Positions 1-8,656 are shown, counted from the first letter of the stretch. The stretch is DNA of 64,000 nt from Flavobacterium pectinovorum (GCF_022802975.1 NZ_JAFEVZ010000002.1:372001-436000), one strand, 5' to 3'. Program-made: numbers and translations. The notes: generated from the letters alone by a model not told the origin.

Positions 1-1
1 T

Positions 2-361
2 TTAGCAAACTATTATGCTGGTATGGCTTATTTGAATACTGGTAAATTTGATGATGCAATTAAATATCTTGGAGAATTTAAATCTGATGATTTGATTTTA
101 AGCGCTTTGGCAAAAGGTGCTATCGGAGATGCTTATTCTCAAAAAAACAATCAAAAAGATGCTCTTGGTTATTATGTAAAAGCTGCAGAATCTAATAAAA
201 ACGATTTTACAACACCACGTTTTTTGTTGAAAGCTGGTAAGACGGCTTTGGCTTTAGGTCAAAAAGAAGAAGCACTAAAATATCTTACAGACATCAAAGA
301 AAATTTTGACGGAACTCCGGAAGCTGCTTCTGTTGATGCTTTGATTGGATTAGCGCAATAA
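2..361 (+). CDS. Tetratricopeptide repeat protein, C-terminal part
   Basis: The gene enters from the left edge, so only about the last 119 residues are visible and the true start lies outside. The visible part has TPR-like helical pairs: a YYAGMAYLNTGKFDDAIKYL unit near the edge, then GDAYSQKNNQKDALGYYVKA, then KTALALGQKEEALKYL, each with the alternating small/aromatic pattern of a TPR. TPR proteins are protein-protein interaction scaffolds; nothing here shows the partner. It lies 73 bp upstream of ribH on the same strand, separated by an AT-rich repeat. Family assignment is solid, function is unknown. Confidence 0.8.
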   Translation, partial: LANYYAGMAYLNTGKFDDAIKYLGEFKSDDLILSALAKGAIGDAYSQKNNQKDALGYYVKAAESNKNDFTTPRFLLKAGKTALALGQKEEALKYLTDIKENFDGTPEAASVDALIGLAQ

Positions 362-365
362 AAAT

Positions 366-430
366 TTTAGACTTTAGATTTAAGATTGTAGATTTGTATT
401 AAGAATCAAAAATCAAAAATCTAAAATAGT
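366..430. repeat. AT-rich intergenic repeat, one arm of a distant inverted pair
   Basis: The spacer between the TPR gene and ribH is made of short related units (tttagact, ttagattt, aagattgtagattt, aatcaaaaatc). The core ATTTAAGATTGTAGATT recurs in inverted orientation just before mutL at about 1150-1170, so ribH is framed by inverted copies. No coding potential is seen. Confidence 0.5.
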
Positions 431-434
431 ACAA

Positions 435-1007
435 ATGGCTACTGAAAATAAAAATTTATCAGAATACGATAAAAACACAATCCCAAATGCGAAAGACTTT
501 CGATTTGGGATTGTTGTTTCTGAGTGGAATGAAACCATAACGGAAGGACTTTACAATGGAGCTTTTGAAGCCTTAATTGATTGTGATGTTCCCGCTCAGC
601 AAATTATTCGCTGGAACGTTCCCGGCAGTTTTGAGTTGATTTACGGTGCAAAGAAAATGCTGCAAACCCAAAATGTCGATGCAGTAATTGTAATTGGATG
701 TGTGATTCAGGGACAAACAAAACATTTTGATTTTGTATGTGAAGGTGTTACACAAGGTGTCAAAGATTTGAATGTTCAAACAGATATTCCGGTTATTTTT
801 TGTGTTTTGACAGATAATACAATGCAGCAATCAATTGACAGAAGTGGAGGGATTCACGGAAACAAAGGAACAGAAGCTGCAATTGCTGCCATAAAAATGG
901 CTTACATTCGCCAACAGGCTTCTATTTCGCATCCATTTAATCAGCCTTTGTTGTCTTCAGGCGCTCTTCAAATTGAAGAAACGCCTATAAAAATAGAGAA
1001 CGAATAA
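435..1007 (+). CDS. ribH: 6,7-dimethyl-8-ribityllumazine synthase
   Basis: Lumazine synthase condenses 5-amino-6-ribitylamino-uracil with dihydroxybutanone phosphate in the penultimate step of riboflavin synthesis, in the cytoplasm. Family landmarks are clear: IVVSEWNETITEGLYNGA (substrate-binding N-terminal strand), NVPGSFEL, GCVIQGQTKHFDFVCEGV with the conserved His region, and a GNKGTEAA C-terminal motif. At 190 aa it is longer than the usual ~155 aa because of a ~15-residue N-terminal lead and a ~30-residue C-terminal tail. It is followed by a strong hairpin terminator, so it is probably the end of its transcript. No FMN riboswitch-like sequence was recognised upstream. Confidence 0.95.
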   Translation: MATENKNLSEYDKNTIPNAKDFRFGIVVSEWNETITEGLYNGAFEALIDCDVPAQQIIRWNVPGSFELIYGAKKMLQTQNVDAVIVIGCVIQGQTKHFDFVCEGVTQGVKDLNVQTDIPVIFCVLTDNTMQQSIDRSGGIHGNKGTEAAIAAIKMAYIRQQASISHPFNQPLLSSGALQIEETPIKIENE

Positions 1008-1030
1008 AAACACAATTGTTTTAAAATAAT

Positions 1031-1071
1031 AAAACCTATACTGTGTAAAATAGTATAGGTTTTTGTTTTTT
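1031..1071 (+). terminator. Intrinsic terminator after ribH
   Basis: A perfect 12-bp stem (AAAACCTATACT pairing with AGTATAGGTTTT, 9-nt loop) is followed by a T-rich tract. It lies 23 bp after the ribH stop codon. Confidence 0.85.
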
Positions 1072-1110
1072 TTATGATTGTGAATTTTCTAAAACCAAGC
1101 ATAAATTCAT

Positions 1111-1118
1111 TAAATTTG
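1111..1118 (+). promoter_or_regulatory. Candidate -7 element for the mutL operon
   Basis: TAAATTTG matches the Bacteroidota -7 consensus TAnnTTTG, 57 bp upstream of the mutL ATG and after the ribH terminator. No well-spaced TTG -33 element was found, so this is tentative. Confidence 0.4.
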
Positions 1119-1175
1119 TACACCTTGGTTTAGATTCAAATCAAAAATCACTAATCTACAATCTTAAATTTTTCA

Positions 1176-3089
1176 ATGTCGAGTATAATTCAATTGCTTC
1201 CTGATCATGTTGCCAATCAAATTGCTGCGGGAGAGGTGGTTCAAAGACCAGCTTCAGTCGTGAAAGAATTGCTGGAAAATGCTGTTGATGCAAATGCAAC
1301 AGATATTAAATTGATTATTAAAGACGCTGGAAAATCATTGGTTCAGGTGATTGATAATGGTAAGGGAATGAGTGTTACTGACGCCCGTTTGTGTTTTGAA
1401 CGTCATGCGACTTCAAAAATTCGTCAGGCCGAAGATTTGTTTTCTCTTGCAACTAAAGGGTTTCGTGGAGAAGCATTAGCGTCTATTGCTGCGATTGCCC
1501 ACATGGAAATGAAAACGAAGCAAGATCAGGATGAACTGGGAACACATATTGTTATTGAAGGAAGTAAGTTTGTTTCGCAGGAAGTGGCGGTTTTGCCAAA
1601 AGGAACTTCATTTGCGGTTAAAAATTTATTTTTTAATATTCCCGCACGTCGTAATTTCCTGAAATCTGATACAGTTGAATTTCGTCATGTTATGGATGAA
1701 TTTCAGCGTGTTGCTTTGGCACATCCCAATATTCATTTTACTTTTTATCATAACGGAAGCGAAATGTACAATTTGCCTGCTGCAGGTTATCGTCAGCGTA
1801 TAGTGGGGATAATGTCCGGTAAAACCAATGAGAAATTAGTTCCGGTTAATGAAGATACCGAAATTATAAATGTTCAGGGTTTTGTATGTAAGCCAGAATT
1901 TGCAAAAAAGAGCAGAGGAGAGCAGTTTTTCTTTGTAAATGATCGTTTTATAAAAAGTGGTTATTTGCATCATGCAGTAATGGCTGCTTACGACGGACTT
2001 TTAAAAGATGGTTCACAGCCAAGTTATTTTCTTTATTTACAGGTTCCGCCAAATACAATAGATATTAATATTCATCCAACAAAAACCGAAATCAAGTTTG
2101 ATGATGAATCCGCTTTATATGCTATTTTAAGAGCTTCGATAAAACACAGTTTAGGGCAGTTTAATGTTGCTCCGGTTTTAGATTTTGATAGAGATTCTAA
2201 TTTAGATACACCTTATCATTATAAAGATGTAGAAGCCGAAACACCAACGATTCAGGTAGATGGAAGTTTTAATCCGTTTACAGATGATAAAACCAATCAG
2301 CATTATTCAAAATCCGGTTCGGGATCAGGATCGGGATCAGGTTTTAGTTCAGGATCAAATTCGTATTCCGGATATTCTAAAAGAGTAGAACCAACAGCAA
2401 GCTGGGAAAGTTTATATGTTGGATTGGATTTAGATAATGTAGAAAGTGTTGAAAGTTCGCCATTTACATTCGAAAACGAAGAAGTGACATCTTCTTTGTT
2501 TAATGATGATGAAGTAGAGCAGGCCAGTCAGAAAACCTATCAAATACATAAAAAATATATTGTTTCGCCAATAAAATCAGGAATGGTTATTGTGGATCAG
2601 CAGCGCGCCCATCAGCGTATTTTATATGAGCAGTTTTTACTTAATATGACGGTGAATCAGGCTTCAAGTCAGCAATTGCTTTTTCCGTTGGATTTGTTTT
2701 ACTCGTCAGGAGAAATGGAATTGATAGAAGAATTAAAGCCTTCGCTGGAAACAACCGGGTTTGTATTTGAAGAGGCAAAAAAAGATCATATTGTAATTTC
2801 AGGAATTCCGGTAAATATTACCGAAAGTGAAGTTTCTATAGTAATCGATCAGCTGTTAAGCGATTTGCAGGACGGAATTCCGGCCAGCAGTTACAGTCAG
2901 AATGATACAATAGCCAAATCAATGGCCAAAAGTTTAGCGGTTAAAACCGGATCTTATTTAACCGAAAAAGAACAGGATAATTTAGTAAACGGATTATTTG
3001 CCTGTAAAGATCCAAATATTTCACCTTTTCAAAAACCTACTTTCATTACCATGCGTGTGGAAGATATAGATAAAAAGTTTGCCTTATGA
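1176..3089 (+). CDS. mutL: DNA mismatch repair protein MutL
   Basis: MutL links MutS mismatch recognition to strand removal. The N-terminal GHKL ATPase is complete: IAAGEVVQRPASVVKELLENA, DNGKGM and a KGFRGEALASIA lid. A Gly/Ser-rich linker (roughly residues 380-410, partly coded by a 6-bp tandem repeat at 2316-2339) joins it to the C-terminal dimerisation domain. At residues 474-485 the endonuclease motif DQHA(X)2E(X)4E reads DQQRAHQRILYE, so the His and the first Glu are replaced. The C-terminal CPHGRP-like motif reads SPFQKPTF. These changes raise doubt about nicking activity. The stop overlaps the next start by 4 bp (ATGA). Confidence 0.95.
   Translation: MSSIIQLLPDHVANQIAAGEVVQRPASVVKELLENAVDANATDIKLIIKDAGKSLVQVIDNGKGMSVTDARLCFERHATSKIRQAEDLFSLATKGFRGEALASIAAIAHMEMKTKQDQDELGTHIVIEGSKFVSQEVAVLPKGTSFAVKNLFFNIPARRNFLKSDTVEFRHVMDEFQRVALAHPNIHFTFYHNGSEMYNLPAAGYRQRIVGIMSGKTNEKLVPVNEDTEIINVQGFVCKPEFAKKSRGEQFFFVNDRFIKSGYLHHAVMAAYDGLLKDGSQPSYFLYLQVPPNTIDINIHPTKTEIKFDDESALYAILRASIKHSLGQFNVAPVLDFDRDSNLDTPYHYKDVEAETPTIQVDGSFNPFTDDKTNQHYSKSGSGSGSGSGFSSGSNSYSGYSKRVEPTASWESLYVGLDLDNVESVESSPFTFENEEVTSSLFNDDEVEQASQKTYQIHKKYIVSPIKSGMVIVDQQRAHQRILYEQFLLNMTVNQASSQQLLFPLDLFYSSGEMELIEELKPSLETTGFVFEEAKKDHIVISGIPVNITESEVSIVIDQLLSDLQDGIPASSYSQNDTIAKSMAKSLAVKTGSYLTEKEQDNLVNGLFACKDPNISPFQKPTFITMRVEDIDKKFAL
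2316..2339 (+). repeat. Hexanucleotide tandem repeat inside mutL
   Basis: Four 6-bp units (ggttcg, ggatca, ggatcg, ggatca) code for alternating Gly-Ser in the interdomain linker. Gain or loss of a unit would keep the reading frame and only change linker length. Confidence 0.75.
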
Positions 3090-3835
3090 TGAATATAACT
3101 CCTGTTGTAAAACAACTGCTTATAATTAATATTATCTTTTTTATTGGTTCTCAGTTGGTACCAGTATCTTATGACTATCTGGTAATGTTTTTCCCGGAAA
3201 ATCCAAATTTCAATGTTTGGCAGCCAATAACACACATGTTTATGCATGCAAATCTTTTACATATTGCATTTAATATGTTCGCATTATATTCTTTTGGCTC
3301 TATGCTCGAACATTTTTGGGGAGGTAAAAAATTCTTATTCTTTTATATTTCATGTGGTTTAGGTGCTGCTTTACTTAATTTTGCTGTAAACTACTATTAT
3401 TATCAAGAGAGTTTGAATATTCTGATTGAAAATGGATATCCAAAAGCAAATATTTTACAAATTTTAAATGATGGCAATATAGCTGTTAAATGGAAGGAAT
3501 TATTAACAGCTTCTCAGTTTGATAATTTCATACATGCTTATGGAGGTGCCGTTTTAGGTGCGTCTGGTGCTGTTTATGGTTTGCTTACTGCTTTTGCATT
3601 TATGTTTCCTAATGCTGAGTTGGCACTGATGTTTATTCCAATTCCTATTAAAGCAAAATATTTTGTTCCGGGGCTTTTATTTGTCGATTTGTTCTTAGGT
3701 TTAAGGGGAAGTTCTCTTTTTGGCAGCGGAGGTACCGGAATTGCGCATTTTGCACATGTCGGTGGTGCAGTTGCAGGTTTTTTAATGATGTTATATTGGA
3801 AAAAAAATCAGTTTAATGGTAATCGTTGGAATTAA
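3086..3835 (+). CDS. Rhomboid family intramembrane serine protease
   Basis: Rhomboids cleave transmembrane segments within the bilayer. This 249-aa protein has about six hydrophobic segments and the diagnostic motifs: HMFMHANLLHIAFNMFAL (first conserved His/Asn helix), GASGAVYGLL with the catalytic Ser160, and AHFAHVGG with the catalytic His224. A ~55-residue loop between the second and the Ser-bearing region is longer than in minimal rhomboids. The start codon overlaps the mutL stop by 4 bp, indicating translational coupling. The substrate is unknown. Confidence 0.92.
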   Translation: MMNITPVVKQLLIINIIFFIGSQLVPVSYDYLVMFFPENPNFNVWQPITHMFMHANLLHIAFNMFALYSFGSMLEHFWGGKKFLFFYISCGLGAALLNFAVNYYYYQESLNILIENGYPKANILQILNDGNIAVKWKELLTASQFDNFIHAYGGAVLGASGAVYGLLTAFAFMFPNAELALMFIPIPIKAKYFVPGLLFVDLFLGLRGSSLFGSGGTGIAHFAHVGGAVAGFLMMLYWKKNQFNGNRWN

Positions 3836-3881
3836 TTTTTAACTTTAAATAATTAATAATAAAAACCAAAAAGAAGCTTTT

Positions 3882-4745
3882 ATGAATATTCTGGACGATT
3901 TGAAATTACAATATAAAATAGGCGGTATTTCGCTACGTTTAATTTATTGGAATATTGCTTGTTTCTTGATTTCATTAGTGTTTTTTTATCAATATTCAGG
4001 AGGTGGGTTTGATTATCCCAATTGGTTGGAATTGTCTTCTGATCCGCAGGTTTTTATGTTTAAGCCCTGGACATTTTTAACGTATGCATTTTTTCATTCT
4101 ACATTTTTGCATCTGTTGTTTAATATGATGGTGCTGAATTTTGCCAGCCAGTTGTTTTTGACCTTTTTTACTCAAAAACAATATTTGGGATTATATATTT
4201 TAGGTGCTGTTTTTGCAGGATTAATTTTTAGTTTAAGTTTTTATTTTCTCAATATTTCAGCTCCTATTGTTGGGGCTTCCGGTGCTATTATGGCAATTTT
4301 GGTTGCAGCAACAACGTATCAGCCATTAATGAATGTTCGTTTGTTGTTGATTGGAAATGTAAAATTATGGCATATTACCGGCGTAATCCTGATTTTAGAT
4401 CTGATGCAGTTACGTTTGGACAATACCGGAGGGCATATCTCGCATTTAGCCGGAGCCTTTTTCGGGTTTGTATTTATAAAGCTGCTTCAAAACGGAACAG
4501 ATTTAAGTATTGTTGTTTCCAGAATAATAGATTTTTTTGTCAATCTATTCAGAAAATCCCCAACGACCCCATTTAAAAAAGTTCATAAAAACTATCAAAA
4601 GCCTACAGAAAAAGTGACGTCAAGAATTGTTACGAAAGACAAAACGCAACAGCAAATTGATGAAATTCTAGACAAGATCAGCCAGTCCGGTTATGATTGC
4701 CTGACAAAAGAAGAAAAAGAGTTTCTATTTAAAGCTGGAAAATAA
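3882..4745 (+). CDS. Rhomboid family protease with DUF6576-like tail
   Basis: A second rhomboid of 287 aa, in the same orientation 46 bp after the first. FFHSTFLHLLFNMMVLNF, GASGAIMAIL with Ser133, and HISHLAGAFFGF with His188 give the complete Ser-His dyad. After the last membrane segment there is a cytoplasmic tail of about 75 residues (PTEKVTSRIVTKDKTQQQID onward, ending in KEEKEFLFKAGK) that resembles the short DUF6576 domain found on Bacteroidota rhomboids. The two rhomboids probably arose by duplication and then diverged; their substrates cannot be read from the sequence. Confidence 0.92.
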   Translation: MNILDDLKLQYKIGGISLRLIYWNIACFLISLVFFYQYSGGGFDYPNWLELSSDPQVFMFKPWTFLTYAFFHSTFLHLLFNMMVLNFASQLFLTFFTQKQYLGLYILGAVFAGLIFSLSFYFLNISAPIVGASGAIMAILVAATTYQPLMNVRLLLIGNVKLWHITGVILILDLMQLRLDNTGGHISHLAGAFFGFVFIKLLQNGTDLSIVVSRIIDFFVNLFRKSPTTPFKKVHKNYQKPTEKVTSRIVTKDKTQQQIDEILDKISQSGYDCLTKEEKEFLFKAGK

Positions 4746-4763
4746 TCCTTTTAGCAAAATAAC

Positions 4764-5810
4764 ATGAAAAACCTTTCGTGGTTTAATAAAATAATGTTCT
4801 TTTTAAATATAGTACTAACTGTTCTAACATTTAGTGTCTATGTTTTGCCTTTTTTGGCTCCTAAAAGTTTTCCGCTTTTATCGGTGCTCACACTGTTCAT
4901 GCCGGCTTTTTTTGTAATGAATGGATTCTTCTTTGTGTATTGGGCAATTCAGTTTAAAAAACGCCTTATTTTGTCTGGTTTAGTGTTGTTAACCGGAATT
5001 ACGTTTATTAATAAATTTTATAAATTCTCCGGTAAAGAATATATTAAAGGCGAAAAAGATTTCTCAGTAATGAGTTATAATGTACGTCTTTTCAATGTTT
5101 TTAAATGGTTGGATCGTGATGATATTCCATCAAATATAAAAGCTTTTATCGATGAAAAAGATCCTGATATTTTGTGTATTCAGGAATATTCAAATTCGGC
5201 CCATCTTGATTTAAAAGTATATCCGCATCGTTATATTTTTATTGATGGAAAGAAAATCAAAACCGGACAGGCTATTTTTTCAAAATTCCCTATTATAAAT
5301 GAAGGAAATATTGTTTTTCCTAATTCGGATAATAATGTTGTCTATGCGGATATAAAACGTGGTAAAGACGTAATCAGGGTTTACAATATGCATTTGCAGT
5401 CTATTAAAATATCACCAGACGTTGATAAGATTTCTAATGATATTGATAATGTAAACCAACGAAAATCACAGCAGATTTATAGCAGAATCAGTAAAGGATT
5501 TAGGCAGCAGCAGGAACAGGCGGAGATTTTTAAAGAGCATATCAAACAATCTAAAAATCCGATTATTATTTGTGGAGATATGAATAATAGTCCGTTTTCG
5601 TATGTTTATCGAAACATAAAAGGAAAGCTTAAGGATACTTTTGAAGAAGCGGGAGAAGGTTTTGGTGCTACCTATAAATTTCGCTACTATCCGGCAAGAA
5701 TTGATTATATTTTTACTGATCCTAAAATGAAAGTCAAGCAGTTTGAAAGCTTTTCTGATTTTGAAAACTCAGACCATTATCCAATAATGACAAGGCTTTC
5801 GATGGAATAA
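4764..5810 (+). CDS. Membrane-anchored endonuclease/exonuclease/phosphatase family protein
   Basis: The N-terminal ~85 residues form two to three membrane segments; the rest is an EEP-fold metal-dependent phosphodiesterase/phosphatase domain. Visible motifs are SVMSYNVRLFN (Asn), DILCIQEYS (metal-binding Glu), ICGDMNNSP (Asp/Asn), RIDYIFTD and SDHYPI (catalytic Asp-His). All core residues are present, so it should be active. EEP enzymes range from DNases to lipid phosphatases, and the substrate cannot be assigned. It starts 18 bp after the second rhomboid and probably ends the mutL operon. Confidence 0.88.
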   Translation: MKNLSWFNKIMFFLNIVLTVLTFSVYVLPFLAPKSFPLLSVLTLFMPAFFVMNGFFFVYWAIQFKKRLILSGLVLLTGITFINKFYKFSGKEYIKGEKDFSVMSYNVRLFNVFKWLDRDDIPSNIKAFIDEKDPDILCIQEYSNSAHLDLKVYPHRYIFIDGKKIKTGQAIFSKFPIINEGNIVFPNSDNNVVYADIKRGKDVIRVYNMHLQSIKISPDVDKISNDIDNVNQRKSQQIYSRISKGFRQQQEQAEIFKEHIKQSKNPIIICGDMNNSPFSYVYRNIKGKLKDTFEEAGEGFGATYKFRYYPARIDYIFTDPKMKVKQFESFSDFENSDHYPIMTRLSME

Positions 5811-6198
5811 AAAATAAATTTCAATTTTTAAATTGCTTCGCCTGTTCGCTAACACTCGGTCAATGTTATTAAGTTAAGAAATTTTCAGTCGTCACTTCGA
5901 GTGATTTTTAATCATAATGCAATAGCTTTATGATTAAAAATTGTATCGAGAAGCTTTTTTAATACTAAGGTTCTCGATACATTTTGTTTTAAAAAAAGCT
6001 ATCGCATTTTTTAACAAAACACTGCCTATGACGTTTTTGTTTAACTAGGGCTTCGACTCCGCTCAGCCTGACAAAACAAACGTCATCTTATATTGCTTTT
6101 TTGTAAAAAAAAATTAAACCTCGAACTGACGATATGTCCTTTAGCTTAATGATATTGAACGCTCGGGTCCAAATTCCAATTCTGAAAAAGAAAATCTT
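5811..6198. repeat. Gene-free 388-bp gap with inverted repeats
   Basis: No coding region is seen. The gap holds a hairpin around 5907-5940 (TTTTTAATCATA pairing with TATGATTAAAAA), related cttcgag/tatcgagaagc and ggttctcgataca segments, and at 6029-6085 an inverted pair (TGACGTTTTTGTTT and AAAACAAACGTCA) that brackets a copy of the dispersed CTTCGACTCCGCTCA motif. This looks like old, partly decayed intergenic repeat DNA at the convergent boundary between the mutL operon and the WbqC gene. Confidence 0.55.
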
Positions 6199-6819
6199 TT
6201 ATCTTAATTCTAACTTCTGAGTTTTTAAATAATCCATTGCAAATTTTCCTTCGTTGAAAAGCAAATCCAAAACGCTTAGGTTATTAATAAAGCCATGTTT
6301 GTCATCAAAAACCTGAGGGTATTTTTCGAATGAATTAGTGTCTTTTTTTCCGTTTGCCAAAAATCTGAAATCAGAGCTGTTTTCTGCTTCATGAAAATAT
6401 TCAGTTGTTTTACCAAACTCTAATTTCATGCGTAAACACTTGGTAACAATATCAAGCACTTCCATATTTAAATCCATTAAATAGGTGTGTTTTTTTTCAA
6501 ATAGAGGTAGAATATCATCTTCAAAAAACTCAAAGAAAGGAGAGCTTCTGTAAGCGGCTTCCAGTGATTTAAAATGTTGTTTCTGCCAGTCAAATTCATT
6601 TTCAATCAAAACGTCTTTTGTTTTTTGATGTGCCGTTTTAGAGTGTTTTACAGGAATATTTAAAAGTTGGATTCCGTTTGGACTGTAGATGTATGTGCGG
6701 TTTCTGTTAGTCTGTTTCTGAAAATTATCTTCCATTTCAAAAGTGATATTTTCAGATTGAACCATAACTGCAAAATGGCTAATTGACGGAAAATAGGTAG
6801 GAAGTAATAAGGAGTTCAT
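6199..6819 (-). CDS. WbqC family protein
   Basis: A 206-aa protein with the WbqC-like family start (LLLPTYFPSISHFAVMVQ) and the conserved segment RNRTYIYSPNGIQLLNIPVK, followed by YRSSPFFEFFEDDI and a FLANGKKD region near the C-terminus. WbqC proteins often sit in O-antigen or surface glycan clusters, but their biochemical role is not settled. Here it is the last gene of the parA-lepB strand run, behind a long hairpin made of gtttcag-type heptamers. The family assignment is good, the function open. Confidence 0.85.
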   Translation of the reverse strand: MNSLLLPTYFPSISHFAVMVQSENITFEMEDNFQKQTNRNRTYIYSPNGIQLLNIPVKHSKTAHQKTKDVLIENEFDWQKQHFKSLEAAYRSSPFFEFFEDDILPLFEKKHTYLMDLNMEVLDIVTKCLRMKLEFGKTTEYFHEAENSSDFRFLANGKKDTNSFEKYPQVFDDKHGFINNLSVLDLLFNEGKFAMDYLKTQKLELR

Positions 6820-6840
6820 TTCTTTAATTTTAGGTTAAAA

Positions 6841-6895
6841 GTTTCAGGTTTCAAGTTTCAGGTTCGCAAAGAACTTGAAACTTGAAACCTGAAAC
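6841..6895 (-). repeat. Long hairpin of 7-bp units between lepB and the WbqC gene
   Basis: Two ~25-bp arms, built from gtttcag/gtttcaa heptamers and their complement (cttgaaa, cctgaaac), are separated by the loop gcaaa. The arms pair with only a few mismatches. The units are the same as in the tandem array at 18728-18860. Confidence 0.8.
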
Positions 6896-6913
6896 AAAAA
6901 TAACTTATTTTAT

Positions 6914-8608
6914 TTATGCTTTGTTTTCTTTTCTTTTTTTCCAAAAGAATTCGCCAACAAAATAAAGGGCGAGAACAATTAGGAAATATTTAAAATACGA
7001 TTGGGGCTGGCCTTCGCCATCAACGGTTGTGAAAACCCTGTCCCAACGGATTTTATTGATTCCTTTTCCGTTGGTGTCCCAGCTCATCCAGATAAAAACC
7101 GGTTTACCTACAATATGGTCTCCCGGAACAAATCCCCAGTAGCGGCTATCTTCTGAATGATGACGATTGTCTCCCATCATCCAGTAATAATCTTGTTTGA
7201 AGGTATAAGTATTAGTTATCTGGTCGTTGATTTTAATTTCATTGCCGGTGATTTCTAATTTGTTTCCTTCATATACCTTTATTATTCTTTTGTATAAAGC
7301 TATGTTGTTGCTGTTTAGTTGTACGGTTTCTCCAGCTTTAGGAATCAATATTGGTCCAAATTCATCCATTGTCCATTTTTCATCGTGCGGAAAAATTAAA
7401 GGATCTCCTTTTTCTTTGTCGATGTATCTGACGATTGAATCTATTGTTGAATTTTTTCTTAATTCAGCAGCGGCTTTTAGTGTTAAATTAGCGTTTGTCT
7501 GAGCTAAATATTGTTCCTGAGCATATAATCCTGTTTTTGTTATAACATCTGAAGGGATCCCGTTAAAACCAGTTTGGATGGTGTATGAATTATCAGGATT
7601 ATGGTTGGCATATGTGATATAAGGCCTTACCGCTTCAAGCTGCATATCGCTATTTGGTTTTATGATGTATGTTCTTGAAAATTCAGTAGAGCCTGCGGCT
7701 TTTAAAAGTTCATTTGATACACCTTTTGCAGCGTAAATAGTGTGTTCGTATTGCGGTTTTGCTCTTTCAGGCAAAATAAGCTCTTTATTGTTGATAAAAA
7801 CAATTCCGTTTTTTATGCTTAATAAATTTCCAGGGATACCTACGCAACGTTTTACATAATTCGATTTTTTATCGATTGGTTTTATAACTCCCGGTCTTCC
7901 TTTTGGTTCAAAAAAGTAATGTACGGTATCAACCGGCCAGTTAAAAACAACAATATCATTATTTTTGATCTTTTCTAAAGCAGGAAGCCTAAAATAAGGT
8001 AATTGAGGCCAGCTTAAGTAAGATTTCTTTTTTGTTAAAGGGATAGAATCATGAACCATTGGTAATGCAACAGTAGTCATAGGAACACGAGGGCCGTAGT
8101 TTACTTTGCTTACAAAAAGAAAATCACCAATTAATAATGATTTTTCTAGAGATGAAGTTGGAATCGTAAATGGCTGTATGATATAGGTATGTACCAATGT
8201 TGCCACAATTACGGCAAATAGTAACGAGCTTACGGTGTCGGCTGTTCTGTTTTCCGGTGTTAATTTTCTTTCGGCATTGTACTCTAATTTTTGAGTATAG
8301 TTTACATAATAAACATAAAAACCTAAAGTGAAAATTCCTAAAACGGTATCTAAAGTTGATTTTTTTCCAAACGTTCTCAAGGTTTCAACCCAGACAACAG
8401 GAAACATAATCAGGTTGATAATCGGAATGAAAAGTAGTATCGTCCACCACGTTGGGCGGCTGATCATTTTCATTAAAACAATCGAATTGTAAACCGGAAT
8501 TGCTGCTTCCCAGGATTTTCGTCCTGCCGCCTGATATAATTTCCAGGTTCCTAAAAAATGGATTATTTGTACGGCTAAGAAAAAAACAAACCAAAGATAA
8601 AGTGTCAT
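6914..8608 (-). CDS. lepB: Signal peptidase I, long Bacteroidota form
   Basis: Removes signal peptides from exported proteins at the inner membrane. The 564-aa protein is far longer than typical LepB. Three to four N-terminal membrane segments (residues 1-100) and another near 125-145 precede the catalytic domain. The catalytic Ser is at about 153 in IPTSSLEKSLL, where the common Ser-Met is Ser-Leu. The catalytic Lys is K253 in YVKRCVGIPG, and the C-terminal box is MGDNRHHSEDSRYWGFVP. About 140 residues are inserted between the Lys box and the GDNR box. A C-terminal hydrophobic segment ends in a Lys-rich tail. It sits in the conserved parA-parB-DUF5683-dapB-lepB order. Confidence 0.95.
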   Translation of the reverse strand: MTLYLWFVFFLAVQIIHFLGTWKLYQAAGRKSWEAAIPVYNSIVLMKMISRPTWWTILLFIPIINLIMFPVVWVETLRTFGKKSTLDTVLGIFTLGFYVYYVNYTQKLEYNAERKLTPENRTADTVSSLLFAVIVATLVHTYIIQPFTIPTSSLEKSLLIGDFLFVSKVNYGPRVPMTTVALPMVHDSIPLTKKKSYLSWPQLPYFRLPALEKIKNNDIVVFNWPVDTVHYFFEPKGRPGVIKPIDKKSNYVKRCVGIPGNLLSIKNGIVFINNKELILPERAKPQYEHTIYAAKGVSNELLKAAGSTEFSRTYIIKPNSDMQLEAVRPYITYANHNPDNSYTIQTGFNGIPSDVITKTGLYAQEQYLAQTNANLTLKAAAELRKNSTIDSIVRYIDKEKGDPLIFPHDEKWTMDEFGPILIPKAGETVQLNSNNIALYKRIIKVYEGNKLEITGNEIKINDQITNTYTFKQDYYWMMGDNRHHSEDSRYWGFVPGDHIVGKPVFIWMSWDTNGKGINKIRWDRVFTTVDGEGQPQSYFKYFLIVLALYFVGEFFWKKRKENKA

Positions 8609-8656
8609 AGTATTATATTTTAGTGCTGAAATTTCAGAATATTATTTTTTTGATTT

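Noticed and set aside
361-434. FMN riboswitch before ribH
   Set aside because: The 73-bp spacer is too short and consists of AT-rich repeat units with no conserved RFN helices.
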